From the NCBI GenBank assembly GCA_022842745.1, contig JALHPA010000022.1, positions 1 to 12,262 on the forward strand: a DNA stretch of 12,262 bases, read 5' to 3'. Numbering within the stretch: the stretch's first letter is position 1; every line of letters begins with the position of its first letter. The notes beneath the pieces were generated by a model. It saw nothing but the letters and a program-made list of their open reading frames with translations, ran no database searches and was not told where the DNA came from. The DNA comes from Pirellulales bacterium (GTDB taxonomy: Bacteria > Planctomycetota > Planctomycetia > Pirellulales > JALHPA01). Position numbers and translations under genes: made by a program. Positions 1-7,511 of the stretch are shown here, in pieces.

Positions 1-1211
1 GACACTTTCTCCGCCGTCCCATCGGCAATCCTGATCCGGTTCAAATCCCCGCTCAGTACGTCCACCGCCAACAAGTGATTCTCGCTGTCATTCACCAGGC
101 CATTCGTCGACTTGAGACTTGGCGTCGTCTTCGAATCCGCCACGAGCGTCACCTTCCCCTTGTCCGAAATCTTGTAAATCGCCGTCTTCTCACCCTGAAA
201 ATCCCCCGAGTCGCTGACGTACAACACCCCCTTCTCGTCGGCGGTGATGTCGTTCAAAAACACCGGCGGCGCGGGAAACGCCGAAGCCGCCGCCACGACC
301 GCCACCTTCCCCGCCGCGTCTATCCGTAGCACCCGATCCTTGTCCGTCACAAACATCGACTGTCCAAACGTGACCAACCCCTTCGGATCGTCCAGCCCGC
401 TTACGAACGGACTCGCTTGTCCCTTCTCGATCACCATCACCCCGCCGTCACCATCCTTGCCAAATTCCCCGATCACCGTCGCGTACACCCGCCCGTCCGC
501 CCCCACCGCCACCGACTCCGGGTTCTTCAGGCCCTTCACCATCGGTTCCGGCAGCTCCGCCGCCGATCCCAATCGGGCGCCAAATCCCAAGCCCAATACA
601 ATCAGGCCCACCCCCCCGACCGCCCCCCGCATCGCTCGCGACCAGACGGCCCCTCGCGCGCCGCTCGCGGCATAAACGGCAAAAACAATCGCCGTAAACG
701 CCAGGTCCCCCACCAGCATCCACCGATAAAACGGCAGCCCTGCCGCGTAGCAATCCATCAACCCACCCAGCGAATCGGCGTATGCCTCCCCCCGCCGCGA
801 AATCCACACCGCCCCATTCGTGACCACAAAGAACACCGCCGACGGAAGCGCTGCGCATCCCCCCCACCCCAGCCATCCCCCCGACGACCGCAAAAACCGC
901 CCGCACATCGCCGGAACCAGGAAACACCCGTAAACCGCGATCAGCTCCAGCCCGTTGTTGTAGTTGTCCAGCCACAGATTGCTGATCGCCAGAATTGACA
1001 GCGGCACCAGCACCGCCGTCCGCCCCGCTCCAAACCAATAGCCCGCGAACAGCGCCAGCGCCGCGGTCGGAGTCACGTTCCATTCCACCTGATACCGCCG
1101 CCCCAGCACCCCCACCGTCAACAACAGCAGGAACACCCCCCACTCCATCCACGCGTCGCGCGTTTCCGACGCCAGACTGCCGCCGATCCGCTTGAAATTC
1201 TCGTTCTTCAT
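1..1211 (-). CDS. DUF6580 membrane domain fused to an SMP-30/gluconolactonase-like beta-propeller (3' end cut by window edge)
   Basis: The frame is open from an ATG at 1211 to the left edge, giving 403 codons without a stop, so the C-terminus is missing. Residues about 25-185 carry four or more hydrophobic segments and hallmarks of DUF6580, an ECF-transporter S-component-like family: NVTPTAALALFAGYWF (45-60), a VPLSILAISNLW stretch (69-80), TNGAVW (131-136) and DCYAAGLPFYRWMLVGDL (153-170). A last helix at about 196-212 leads into a soluble region from about 220, placed outside the cytoplasm by inference. That region reads as an SMP-30/NHL-type propeller: NPESVAVGADGRVY (230-243), FLNDITADEKGVLYVSDSG (318-336) and TNGL (369-372). 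Glu232, Asn320 and Asn370 sit where SMP-30 enzymes place metal ligands, although the register is by eye. It follows the DUF4430 lipoprotein gene after 48 bases and is probably co-transcribed with it. No convincing Shine-Dalgarno sequence precedes the ATG. The transported or bound ligand and any lactonase activity are unknown. Confidence 0.85.
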   Translation of the reverse strand, partial: MKNENFKRIGGSLASETRDAWMEWGVFLLLLTVGVLGRRYQVEWNVTPTAALALFAGYWFGAGRTAVLVPLSILAISNLWLDNYNNGLELIAVYGCFLVPAMCGRFLRSSGGWLGWGGCAALPSAVFFVVTNGAVWISRRGEAYADSLGGLMDCYAAGLPFYRWMLVGDLAFTAIVFAVYAASGARGAVWSRAMRGAVGGVGLIVLGLGFGARLGSAAELPEPMVKGLKNPESVAVGADGRVYATVIGEFGKDGDGGVMVIEKGQASPFVSGLDDPKGLVTFGQSMFVTDKDRVLRIDAAGKVAVVAAASAFPAPPVFLNDITADEKGVLYVSDSGDFQGEKTAIYKISDKGKVTLVADSKTTPSLKSTNGLVNDSENHLLAVDVLSGDLNRIRIADGTAEKV

Positions 1212-1259
1212 GGAGCTCAAACTCGATTTAGAGAAAGTATTTGTGCCCCGCCCTGCGAT

Positions 1260-1715
1260 TCACTCGTACTGCTCGAACTTCCAAACTATAACGTCGCCCG
1301 CTTGAACCGGGTAGGAGTCCGCGCTCTTCGTCGCCAGGTCCCCATTCACCCGGTAAATCCAGTTCTTCGCCTCTTCCTCCCCTTGCTGATTCGCCGTCCC
1401 GTCAATCGAGGTCACAAACGCCGACTCCCCGCTCCCCCGCGCCTCGTAGCGTATCCCGTGCGGGTGGGCCGCCGCCGCTCGCAAAATGTCCAGCACCGTC
1501 AGCTTCTCCCGCCACGGCAGCCGCAAAAATCGCTTCTCCGCCCCATCCCCAAAATCAATCGTCAATGCCACGGTCGGGGTCCCAGGCGGGGCCTCCCAAA
1601 GTTGCCCATCCCCGGACGGCCGGGCATCCCCGCATCCGGCCACCGTTAATGCGCCAGCCGCCAAAACAACCACCAACACCCACAACGCGAAGGTCGGTAA
1701 TATGTATTTCGACAT
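1260..1715 (-). CDS. DUF4430 (transcobalamin-like) domain lipoprotein
   Basis: A 151-residue secreted protein. Residues 5-24 form a hydrophobic signal segment ending in the lipobox VAGC with Cys28, so it should be lipid-anchored to a membrane after export. The rest matches DUF4430, the fold shared with the C-terminal domain of transcobalamin. There is an N-terminal beta strand pair (VALTIDFGDG), a TVLDILRAAA helix, a W-I-Y-R-V-N-G motif, and a terminal GDVIVWKF that is typical of the family. I chose the ATG at 1715 because the signal peptide then starts at residue 5. An upstream in-frame ATG at 1808 would add 31 residues with no signal-like character. The gene lies first in a two-gene minus-strand unit, 48 bases before the DUF6580-propeller gene, which suggests a binding-protein and membrane-partner relationship. 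In other bacteria the domain occurs in surface ligand-binding proteins. The ligand here cannot be told from sequence. Confidence 0.85.
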   Translation of the reverse strand: MSKYILPTFALWVLVVVLAAGALTVAGCGDARPSGDGQLWEAPPGTPTVALTIDFGDGAEKRFLRLPWREKLTVLDILRAAAAHPHGIRYEARGSGESAFVTSIDGTANQQGEEEAKNWIYRVNGDLATKSADSYPVQAGDVIVWKFEQYE

Positions 1716-1903
1716 GCGATGATCTTTGGCCAGCGATCCCAAGCAGAAAGTCAACCTGGGGCAGTATGCCACGAAAATCTTCCCCGCGCAAGGTTTTTCC
1801 CCCGCCATCCCCGGATAGAATTGGAAACCGAGCGCTGCCGGCGCCGCCGCGATTCAAATCCGCCCACCCACAACCTTAACTCGGAGACATCGACCTCGCC
1901 AGC
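1716..1903. promoter_or_regulatory. Divergent intergenic region between the DUF4430/DUF6580 unit and the fad gene run
   Basis: This 188-base stretch separates the minus-strand lipoprotein gene from the plus-strand fadB-like gene and must carry promoters for both directions unless they lie inside genes. The best minus-strand candidate I see is TTGCGC (1786-1791) and CATACT (1763-1768) with a 17-base spacer. It matches the sigma-70 consensus poorly. On the plus strand, TAGAAT at 1816-1821 resembles a -10 box but has no good -35 box. A GGAG at 1883-1886 lies 17 bases before the fadB-like ATG, too far for a normal Shine-Dalgarno site. No clear palindromic operator was found by eye. Confidence 0.4.
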
Positions 1904-4075
1904 ATGCAGAAGAACAACGTACTACAGCTTACCTGGCCCGAGCCAGATATCGCCCGCCTCACCTTCGACGACCCCCGCAAAAGCGCGAACGTCCTCGCCA
2001 GCGACGTCCTCGCCGAACTCGCTGACTGCCTCGACCAGCTTGAGTCCCGCTCCGGCCTCGCCGGACTCATTATCGACTCCGCCAAGCCCGGCATGTTCAT
2101 CGCCGGCGCCGATCTCCGCGAGTTCGCCCGCTCGTTCGATCTCCCCACCGACCAAATCTCCCAGATGTGCCGCCACGGACGGTCCCTCTTCCAACGCCTC
2201 GCTTTGTTCCCCGGCGTCACCGTCGCCGCCATCGGCGGTATCTGTCTCGGCGGCGGCGCCGAGCTGGCCATCTGGTGCGACCGTCGCATCATGGCCGACG
2301 ATCCAAAAGCCCAGTTCGGCTTTCCCGAGGTTAAAATTGGCCTCTTCCCCGGCTGGGGCGGAACCGCCCGCTCGTCTCGCATCGTCGGTCTCGGCAACGC
2401 CGTCGAACTGGTCACGGGCGGCGAAAGCATCGGCCCCCACCAGGCATTCGCCATGGGCTTGGCCAGTGATATTGTCCCCGCCCCCCAATTGACCGCCGCC
2501 GCCATCCGGCTGATCCGTGCCGAACAACGCCTCCAAACCTTTCTCGCCGATCGCGAACGCTGGCGACGCCCCATCGACGTCAACGAAACCGAACTCGGCT
2601 TCCTCGGCGCCACCGCCTCCGGCTACATCCAACAACAAACCAAGGGCAAATACCCCGCCCCCCTCGCCGCCCTCAATGTCCTCCTCGAAGGCGCTCTCGT
2701 CGACGCCGACGCCGCCTGCGAACTCGAAGCCGCAGGCATGGCCGAACTCTTCGGCTCTCCCGTCAACCGCGCCCTCGTCAACGTCTTCTTCCTGAGCGAC
2801 CGCAACAAAAAAGACCCCGGCGTCGCCTCCCCCATCGCTCCCCCGTCCGAAATCCGCTCCGTCACCGTCATCGGCGCCGGTATCATGGGCGCAGGCATCG
2901 CCGCCGCCAACGTCCGCCGCGATCTGCCCGTCGCCCTGGGAGACGCCTCCCCCCCCGCTCTCGCCTCCGGTGTCGCCAAGGTCATCGAGGAGGTCGCTTA
3001 CAGCAAGGAACTTAAGGGTCCCGACCCTGCCCGCGCCGTGCGCTACGCCGCCCTCCTCAACGCGACCAGTTCCGACTCCGAACTCGCCGCCTCCGACCTC
3101 GTCATTGAGGCCGTCGTCGAAAATCCCGATATCAAACGCAAAGTCTACACCCGCCTCGAACCCCAACTGAAACCAAATGCCATTCTGGCCACCAATACCT
3201 CCACCATCCCCGTGGCCGAATTGGCGGACGGCCTGGCCCGGCCACAGCAATTCTGCGGCATCCACTTTTTCAATCCCGTCCGGAAAATGCCCCTAGTCGA
3301 GGTCATCCGCGGACCTCAGACCAGCGACGCGACCATATCCGCGGCCGTCGCCTACGCCAAACGCATCGGCAAGTCCCCCATCGTCGTCCACGATGGCCCC
3401 GGCTTCCTCGTCAACCGGCTCCTCCTCCCCTATATGAACGAGGCGCTGGAACTGCTCCTCGACGGCGTCCCCATCAAGCAAATCGAGCGCGCCGCCAAGG
3501 ATTTCGGCATGCCTATGGGGCCAATCACCCTCTACGACGTCGTCGGCCTGGACACTGCTGCCCTCGCCGGCCGCGTCATGGCGACCGCCTTCCCCGACCG
3601 CACCGCCGCCTCCCCGGTCCTCCCCGCCCTGCTCCGCGCCGGGCGACTCGGCCAAAAAAGCGGCGCAGGCTTCTTCAAGTATTCCAAAGGCAGCGAACGC
3701 GGCGAGCCGGACCCCGCCTTCGACGAATTGCTACAGCCCCTCCTCCGCGACCGCGTGCAATTGACCGACGACCAGGTCGAATCGCGACTCTTCCTCCCCA
3801 TGGTGCTCGAAGCAACCCGCGTCATCGACGAACGCATCGTGCGCGACGTCCGCGACATCGACCTCGGCCTGATCTACGGACTCGGCTTTCCTCCCTTCAA
3901 AGGCGGATTGCTGTTTTGGGTAGACACGATCGGCGCGGCGGAAGTCGTGCGCCGCTTGGAACAATTTTCCCACCTCGGTACCCGGATGCGGCCCACCCCG
4001 CTCCTATTGGAACTGGCCGCGTCCGGAAAAAAGTTTTACGACCTGGCCGGCGAAGCCCCCCAGGCGCGCCCCTAG
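1904..4075 (+). CDS. fadB: FadB/FadJ-type multifunctional enoyl-CoA hydratase / 3-hydroxyacyl-CoA dehydrogenase (fatty-acid beta-oxidation alpha subunit)
   Basis: A 723-residue cytosolic enzyme, close to the 714-729 residues of E. coli FadJ and FadB. It hydrates 2-enoyl-CoA and oxidises the L-3-hydroxyacyl-CoA with NAD+. The N-terminal crotonase domain (about 1-190) has the oxyanion-hole stretch KPGMFIAGADL (61-71) and ICLGGGAELA (113-122). Both catalytic glutamates are visible: Glu120 and Glu142 in FPEVKIG. The NAD-binding domain starts with VIGAGIMGAGIA (322-333). HFFNP (454-458) and PLVEVIRG (463-470) supply the dehydrogenase His454/Glu466 dyad. The C-terminal domains include PGFLVNRLLLPYMNEAL (499-515) and a second helical repeat with GLGFPPFKGG (659-668). 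All key residues are present, so it should be active. The ATG at 1904 is the first reasonable start, since the next Met is residue 63. It heads a plus-strand run with the FadA-type thiolase next, as in E. coli fadBA. FadB and FadJ cannot be distinguished with certainty by eye. Confidence 0.95.
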   Translation: MQKNNVLQLTWPEPDIARLTFDDPRKSANVLASDVLAELADCLDQLESRSGLAGLIIDSAKPGMFIAGADLREFARSFDLPTDQISQMCRHGRSLFQRLALFPGVTVAAIGGICLGGGAELAIWCDRRIMADDPKAQFGFPEVKIGLFPGWGGTARSSRIVGLGNAVELVTGGESIGPHQAFAMGLASDIVPAPQLTAAAIRLIRAEQRLQTFLADRERWRRPIDVNETELGFLGATASGYIQQQTKGKYPAPLAALNVLLEGALVDADAACELEAAGMAELFGSPVNRALVNVFFLSDRNKKDPGVASPIAPPSEIRSVTVIGAGIMGAGIAAANVRRDLPVALGDASPPALASGVAKVIEEVAYSKELKGPDPARAVRYAALLNATSSDSELAASDLVIEAVVENPDIKRKVYTRLEPQLKPNAILATNTSTIPVAELADGLARPQQFCGIHFFNPVRKMPLVEVIRGPQTSDATISAAVAYAKRIGKSPIVVHDGPGFLVNRLLLPYMNEALELLLDGVPIKQIERAAKDFGMPMGPITLYDVVGLDTAALAGRVMATAFPDRTAASPVLPALLRAGRLGQKSGAGFFKYSKGSERGEPDPAFDELLQPLLRDRVQLTDDQVESRLFLPMVLEATRVIDERIVRDVRDIDLGLIYGLGFPPFKGGLLFWVDTIGAAEVVRRLEQFSHLGTRMRPTPLLLELAASGKKFYDLAGEAPQARP

Positions 4076-4084
4076 CCGGTCGAA

Positions 4085-4107
4085 GCGCCAGTCGCCCCAA
4101 CTGGTGC
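4085..4107 (+). other. Stem-loop between the fadB-like and fadA-like genes
   Basis: An 8-base-pair stem, GCGCCAGT (4085-4092) against ACTGGTGC (4100-4107), with one G-T pair and a 7-base loop. It starts ten bases after the fadB-like stop. No run of T follows, so it does not look like an intrinsic terminator. It could instead stabilise or process the mRNA and set the ratio of the two subunits. That role is inference. Confidence 0.4.
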
Positions 4108-4153
4108 CTCGGCAATCCTTCCATTCGGACAGAGTCAGTAGGAGAATCAGCGG

Positions 4154-5314
4154 ATGAATCGCGCGGTAATTGTTGATTGCGTGCGCACCCCCATCGGCCG
4201 CTCGCACAAAGAAAAAGGCGTATTCAGGGATGTCCGCAGCGACGACCTCGCCGTGGCCGTCGTAGAGGCCCTCGTCCGTCGCACCGGCATCGACCCGGCC
4301 CATATCGAGGACGTCGTCCTCGGCAACACCCAGCAGCAGGGCGAACAGGGCTTCAATGCCGCCCGCGCCGTCGCCCTCATGGCCGGCCTCCCCATGCATA
4401 CCGCCGGCGCCACCGTCAACCGTCTCTGCGGCTCCAGCCTTCAAGCCCTCAACCAGGCCGCCCACGCCATTCTCGCCGGCGGTGAAGACGTGCAGATCGT
4501 GGGGGGGCTGGAGCACATGCACCATATCGCGATGGACGCCGGCATGAACCTCAATCCCAAGCTCTTCCATCGCACCAGCAAGGCCGCCTTGCATATGGGA
4601 ATCACCGCCGAATTCCTCGCCCAGACCCAGGGCATCTCCCGCGAGGAACAAGACCAGTTCGCCCTTCGCTCCCACCTCCGCGCCGCCCAGTCCCATGCCG
4701 CGGGTGAATTCGCCGCCGAAATCGTCCCCGTCTGGGGTCGGAACGAGGCCGGCGAACGGACCTTGATCGATCGCGACCAGTCTGTCCGTCCAGAAACCAG
4801 CCTCGAAGCCCTCGCCGCTCTCAAACCCGCCTTCCTCCCCCCAGGTCTCGGCACCGTCACCGCCGGCAATAGCTCCCCCTTGAACGACGGCGCCGCAGCC
4901 CTCCTCGTCATGAGCGAACAGACCGCCCAGAATCTGGGCCTCAAACCCCTCGTCCGCATCCTCGCCACCGCCGTCGTCGGCGTCGAACCCGCCGTCATGG
5001 GTACTGGCCCTGTACCCGCAACCCAAAAAGCCCTCAAACGGGCTGGCATGACCCTCGACGACCTCGACCTCGTCGAATTGAACGAAGCCTTCGCTGCCCA
5101 AGCCCTCGCCTGCATCCAGCTCCTCGGCCTGGACGAGGATCGGGTCAACGTGCGGGGGGGCGGAATCGCCATCGGCCACCCCCTTGGGGCCAGCGGCGCG
5201 CGTATTGCAACCACCTTGGTACATACTATGATGGACAAGAACGCCGAGGTGGGGCTGGCGACCATGTGCATCGGGGTGGGGCAAGGAATCGCCACCATCT
5301 TGGAACGAGTGTGA
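4154..5314 (+). CDS. fadA: FadA-type 3-ketoacyl-CoA thiolase (acetyl-CoA C-acyltransferase)
   Basis: A 386-residue cytosolic thiolase, against 387 for E. coli FadA, which it resembles strongly along its length. It cleaves 3-ketoacyl-CoA with CoA to release acetyl-CoA and a shortened acyl-CoA, ending each beta-oxidation cycle, and is expected to bind the FadB-type subunit. The acylated cysteine is Cys92 in VNRLCGSSLQAL. LNEAFAAQ (309-316), GHPLGASGAR (341-350, His342) and MCIGVGQGIA (371-380, Cys372) complete the active site. The EQGFNAAR segment (64-71) and the RPETSLEALAALKPAF segment (212-227) are typical of the FadA subgroup rather than of biosynthetic acetoacetyl-CoA thiolases. A clear AGGAG at 4140-4144, nine bases ahead, supports the ATG at 4154. 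The gene follows the fadB-like gene after 78 bases, with a hairpin in between. Confidence 0.95.
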   Translation: MNRAVIVDCVRTPIGRSHKEKGVFRDVRSDDLAVAVVEALVRRTGIDPAHIEDVVLGNTQQQGEQGFNAARAVALMAGLPMHTAGATVNRLCGSSLQALNQAAHAILAGGEDVQIVGGLEHMHHIAMDAGMNLNPKLFHRTSKAALHMGITAEFLAQTQGISREEQDQFALRSHLRAAQSHAAGEFAAEIVPVWGRNEAGERTLIDRDQSVRPETSLEALAALKPAFLPPGLGTVTAGNSSPLNDGAAALLVMSEQTAQNLGLKPLVRILATAVVGVEPAVMGTGPVPATQKALKRAGMTLDDLDLVELNEAFAAQALACIQLLGLDEDRVNVRGGGIAIGHPLGASGARIATTLVHTMMDKNAEVGLATMCIGVGQGIATILERV

Positions 5315-5365
5315 GGGGCGAGTCTTATTTCCGTTTCTGCCAACCGAAAACAAGTCGAGACCGCC

Positions 5366-5698
5366 ATGTCCAAAACCAAGACCGCCGGTTCCCAACTGAA
5401 AACGCTCTCCGATTTCTACCACCGCAATGGCTACGTTCTCGTCCAGAACGCCTCGCGGCAAAAGAAGGAAGGCCGAAAGTACAAGAAAGGAGACGAGGTC
5501 CGACTGGTCGCACTCTCCATGACCGAATTGCGCCAAATCCGCAAACTCCTCGCCGACGCCGGCTTCAAGGGGGGGCGCCCCTTCAAAACCGTCAACCGGT
5601 ATCGCCAGCCCGTCTACGGCCGAGAACAAGTCCAGCGCTTCCTCGATCTCGTCGGCCCCAGAAAAAAACTGGCTGCCCCCAAAGCCAAAAAACGCTAG
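5366..5698 (+). CDS. Small, very basic protein of unknown function
   Basis: A 110-residue protein that I do not recognise as a named family. It has 29 Lys/Arg residues against 8 Asp/Glu. The basic residues cluster in a central patch (SRQKKEGRKYKKG, 30-42) and a C-terminal tail (PRKKLAAPKAKKR, 98-110). Between them lies a more ordinary stretch: a probable helix MTELRQIRKLLADAGF (52-67), then GGRPFKTVNRYRQPVYGREQ (69-88) and another short helix. The composition suggests nucleic-acid or ribosome binding. I recall similar hypothetical proteins from planctomycetes but cannot confirm it. It sits 51 bases after the thiolase gene and 78 before the acyl-CoA synthetase gene, on the same strand and with the same C-ending codon style, so it looks native to the run. 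No good Shine-Dalgarno sequence precedes the ATG. Confidence 0.75.
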   Translation: MSKTKTAGSQLKTLSDFYHRNGYVLVQNASRQKKEGRKYKKGDEVRLVALSMTELRQIRKLLADAGFKGGRPFKTVNRYRQPVYGREQVQRFLDLVGPRKKLAAPKAKKR

Positions 5699-5776
5699 GC
5701 TGCATCTTTTGCTTGCCCTCGCGCGCTTCGCGCCCCGGCCCGCGCGCCTTCGCTCCATCCAGATCCGGGAGTCGGA

Positions 5777-7450
5777 ATGTCCGCCCCCTTGCCTGCCACG
5801 CTTGTCGAATTGCTGCGGCGGCGGGTGGCCGATTCGCCCCACCTTCCCGCCCTGGTTGCCCCCCAAAACGGCCAGTTCTCCTCCCTGGCCTGGAGCGAAC
5901 TATCGGCGCAGGTCGACCAACTCGCCGCCGCCCTCCTGGCGGTTGGCGTACAGCCTGGCGACCGTGTCGTCCAAATCTCCGAGAACCGCGTCCAGTGGAT
6001 CGTGACCGACCTCGCCATCCACGCCGTCGGCGGAATCCACGTCGCCGTCCATGCGGCCCTCTCCGGCCCGCAAATGGCCTTTCAAATCCTCGATACCGAA
6101 CCCCGCCTGGTCCTCGTCTCCGGCTCCGCGCAGATTGCCGCTCTCGACGCCGTCGATACCGACTGGCCCCCCGGTCTCCGCTGGTTCTCCTACGACCCAC
6201 CCCCCGGTGTCCCCTCCCGTCTGCCGTTTCGCCCCCTTGAAGAGTTGCTCGCGGCCGGCGCTCACGTTTCTCCGCACTCCCTCGCCGCCGCCTCTGCTTC
6301 CGTCGGCCCCGACAGCCTCGCCACCATCCTCTATTCCTCGGGTACCACCGGCGAACCCAAGGGGGTCATGCTCACCCACGGCAATCTCACCACAAACGCC
6401 CTCGCTTGCGTCGCCGCCCACCAGACCGAACCCGCCGATCTCCGCCTCTGCTGGTTGCCCCTCTCGCACATCTTCGCCCGTACCGCCGACCTCTACGCCT
6501 GGATCGCCCGCGGCTCCCGAATGGCGCTTGCCGAAAGCCGCGAAAAAATCATCGCCAACTGCGGCCAACTCCGCCCCGCCCTCATCAACGGCGTCCCCTA
6601 TTTCTACGACAAAGTCTACCGGTACGCCGCCAGCCAGAACTGGGACCCCGATACCGCCCGCTGCCGGCTCCCCGAACTCTTCGGCGGTCGCCTCCGCATG
6701 GCCTGCTCCGGCGGGGCTCCACTCTCCGACTCCGTCTGGGATTACTTCAACCGCGCCGGCGTCCCCCTCTTCCAAGGCTACGGCCTCACCGAAACCTCGC
6801 CTGTCATTACCACCTGCATCCCCGCCGCCAATCGCGTAGGATCGGTCGGGCAGCCGGTCGAAGGGGTCGAAGTCCGCATCGCCCCCGACGGCGAAATCCT
6901 CACCCGCGGACCGCACGTTATGCGCGGCTACTGGAAACGTCCCGACGACACCGCCGCCGTCCTCGTCGACGGTTGGCTCTACACCGGCGACCTGGGCCGC
7001 CTCGATTCCGACGGCTTCCTCTATATCACCGGTCGCAAAAAAGAAATCATCGTCACTGCCGGGGGAAAAAATATCGCCCCCAATTACATCGAGCGCCTCC
7101 TGACCGAAGACCCGCTGATCCAGCAGGCCCTGATCGTCGGCGACCGCCGCAACTTCCTCGCCGCCCTCATCGTCCCCAACCGCGAAGAACTGGCCAGAGA
7201 GCTGACCCGCCGCGGTCTCCCCCCCGATCGCCTGCACGCCCTCGATGACCCCGGCCTCGTGCAGCTCTATCGCGAGCGGATCGATTCCCGCCTCTCCGTC
7301 GTCGCCCATTGCGAACAAATCGGCGCTTTCTGTCTGCTCCCCCGCCCCTTCAGCGTCGAGCACGACGAACTAACCCCCACCCTCAAGCTCCGCCGCCGCG
7401 CCATCGAACAACACTTCGCCTCCGAGATCGAACGCCTCTACGCCGACTGA
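5777..7450 (+). CDS. Long-chain acyl-CoA synthetase (AMP-forming, COG1022-like)
   Basis: A 557-residue adenylate-forming enzyme. It activates a fatty acid with ATP and CoA to acyl-CoA, AMP and pyrophosphate. The phosphate-binding loop is YSSGTTGEPKGVMLTHGN (186-203). WLPLSHIFARTADLY (226-240) is typical of the long-chain group. The adenine-site motif is GYGLTETSP (334-342). The ribose-binding and hinge region is YTGDLGRLDSDGFLYITGRK (402-421), followed by KEIIV and GGKNIAP. The late lysine of ELTPTLKLRR (Lys537) fits the catalytic A10 lysine. No membrane helix is visible. It is somewhat shorter than the roughly 600 residues common in this group. A GGGAG at 5767-5771, five bases before the ATG, supports this start. 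Its position behind the fadBA-like genes fits a role in feeding beta-oxidation. The substrate chain length is inferred from the subgroup only. Confidence 0.93.
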   Translation: MSAPLPATLVELLRRRVADSPHLPALVAPQNGQFSSLAWSELSAQVDQLAAALLAVGVQPGDRVVQISENRVQWIVTDLAIHAVGGIHVAVHAALSGPQMAFQILDTEPRLVLVSGSAQIAALDAVDTDWPPGLRWFSYDPPPGVPSRLPFRPLEELLAAGAHVSPHSLAAASASVGPDSLATILYSSGTTGEPKGVMLTHGNLTTNALACVAAHQTEPADLRLCWLPLSHIFARTADLYAWIARGSRMALAESREKIIANCGQLRPALINGVPYFYDKVYRYAASQNWDPDTARCRLPELFGGRLRMACSGGAPLSDSVWDYFNRAGVPLFQGYGLTETSPVITTCIPAANRVGSVGQPVEGVEVRIAPDGEILTRGPHVMRGYWKRPDDTAAVLVDGWLYTGDLGRLDSDGFLYITGRKKEIIVTAGGKNIAPNYIERLLTEDPLIQQALIVGDRRNFLAALIVPNREELARELTRRGLPPDRLHALDDPGLVQLYRERIDSRLSVVAHCEQIGAFCLLPRPFSVEHDELTPTLKLRRRAIEQHFASEIERLYAD

Positions 7451-7511
7451 CAACCCCTTCCCTGCGGTCCCGCCGACGCATTCCTCCCAATAGATTTCAC
7501 TTTCCTGCTCT

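Noticed and set aside
448..1152. Open frame of 234 codons on the minus strand with a Gly-rich product
   Set aside because: It is an out-of-frame reading of the DUF6580-propeller gene. The true frame, starting at 1211, has clear membrane helices and family motifs.
1840..1875. tRNA T-arm-like stretch around TTCAAAT
   Set aside because: The pair next to the loop is A-C rather than G-C, the stem fails after three pairs, and no acceptor partner for the following bases occurs upstream. It is not a tRNA.
5721..5745. GC-rich inverted and direct repeats between the small basic gene and the synthetase gene, considered as a terminator
   Set aside because: The stems are short (about 5 pairs), can pair in several ways and have no T run. 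They are expected by chance in such GC-rich spacer DNA.
4004..5866. Long open frame of 620 codons on the minus strand, and similar ones at 1922-3265, 5900-7363 and 9053-10603
   Set aside because: They lie antisense to well-identified enzymes. Codons that would give antisense stops (TTA, CTA, TCA) are rare in these C-ending genes, so long open antisense frames arise automatically. Their translations are rich in Gly, Asp and Ala and match no family I know.
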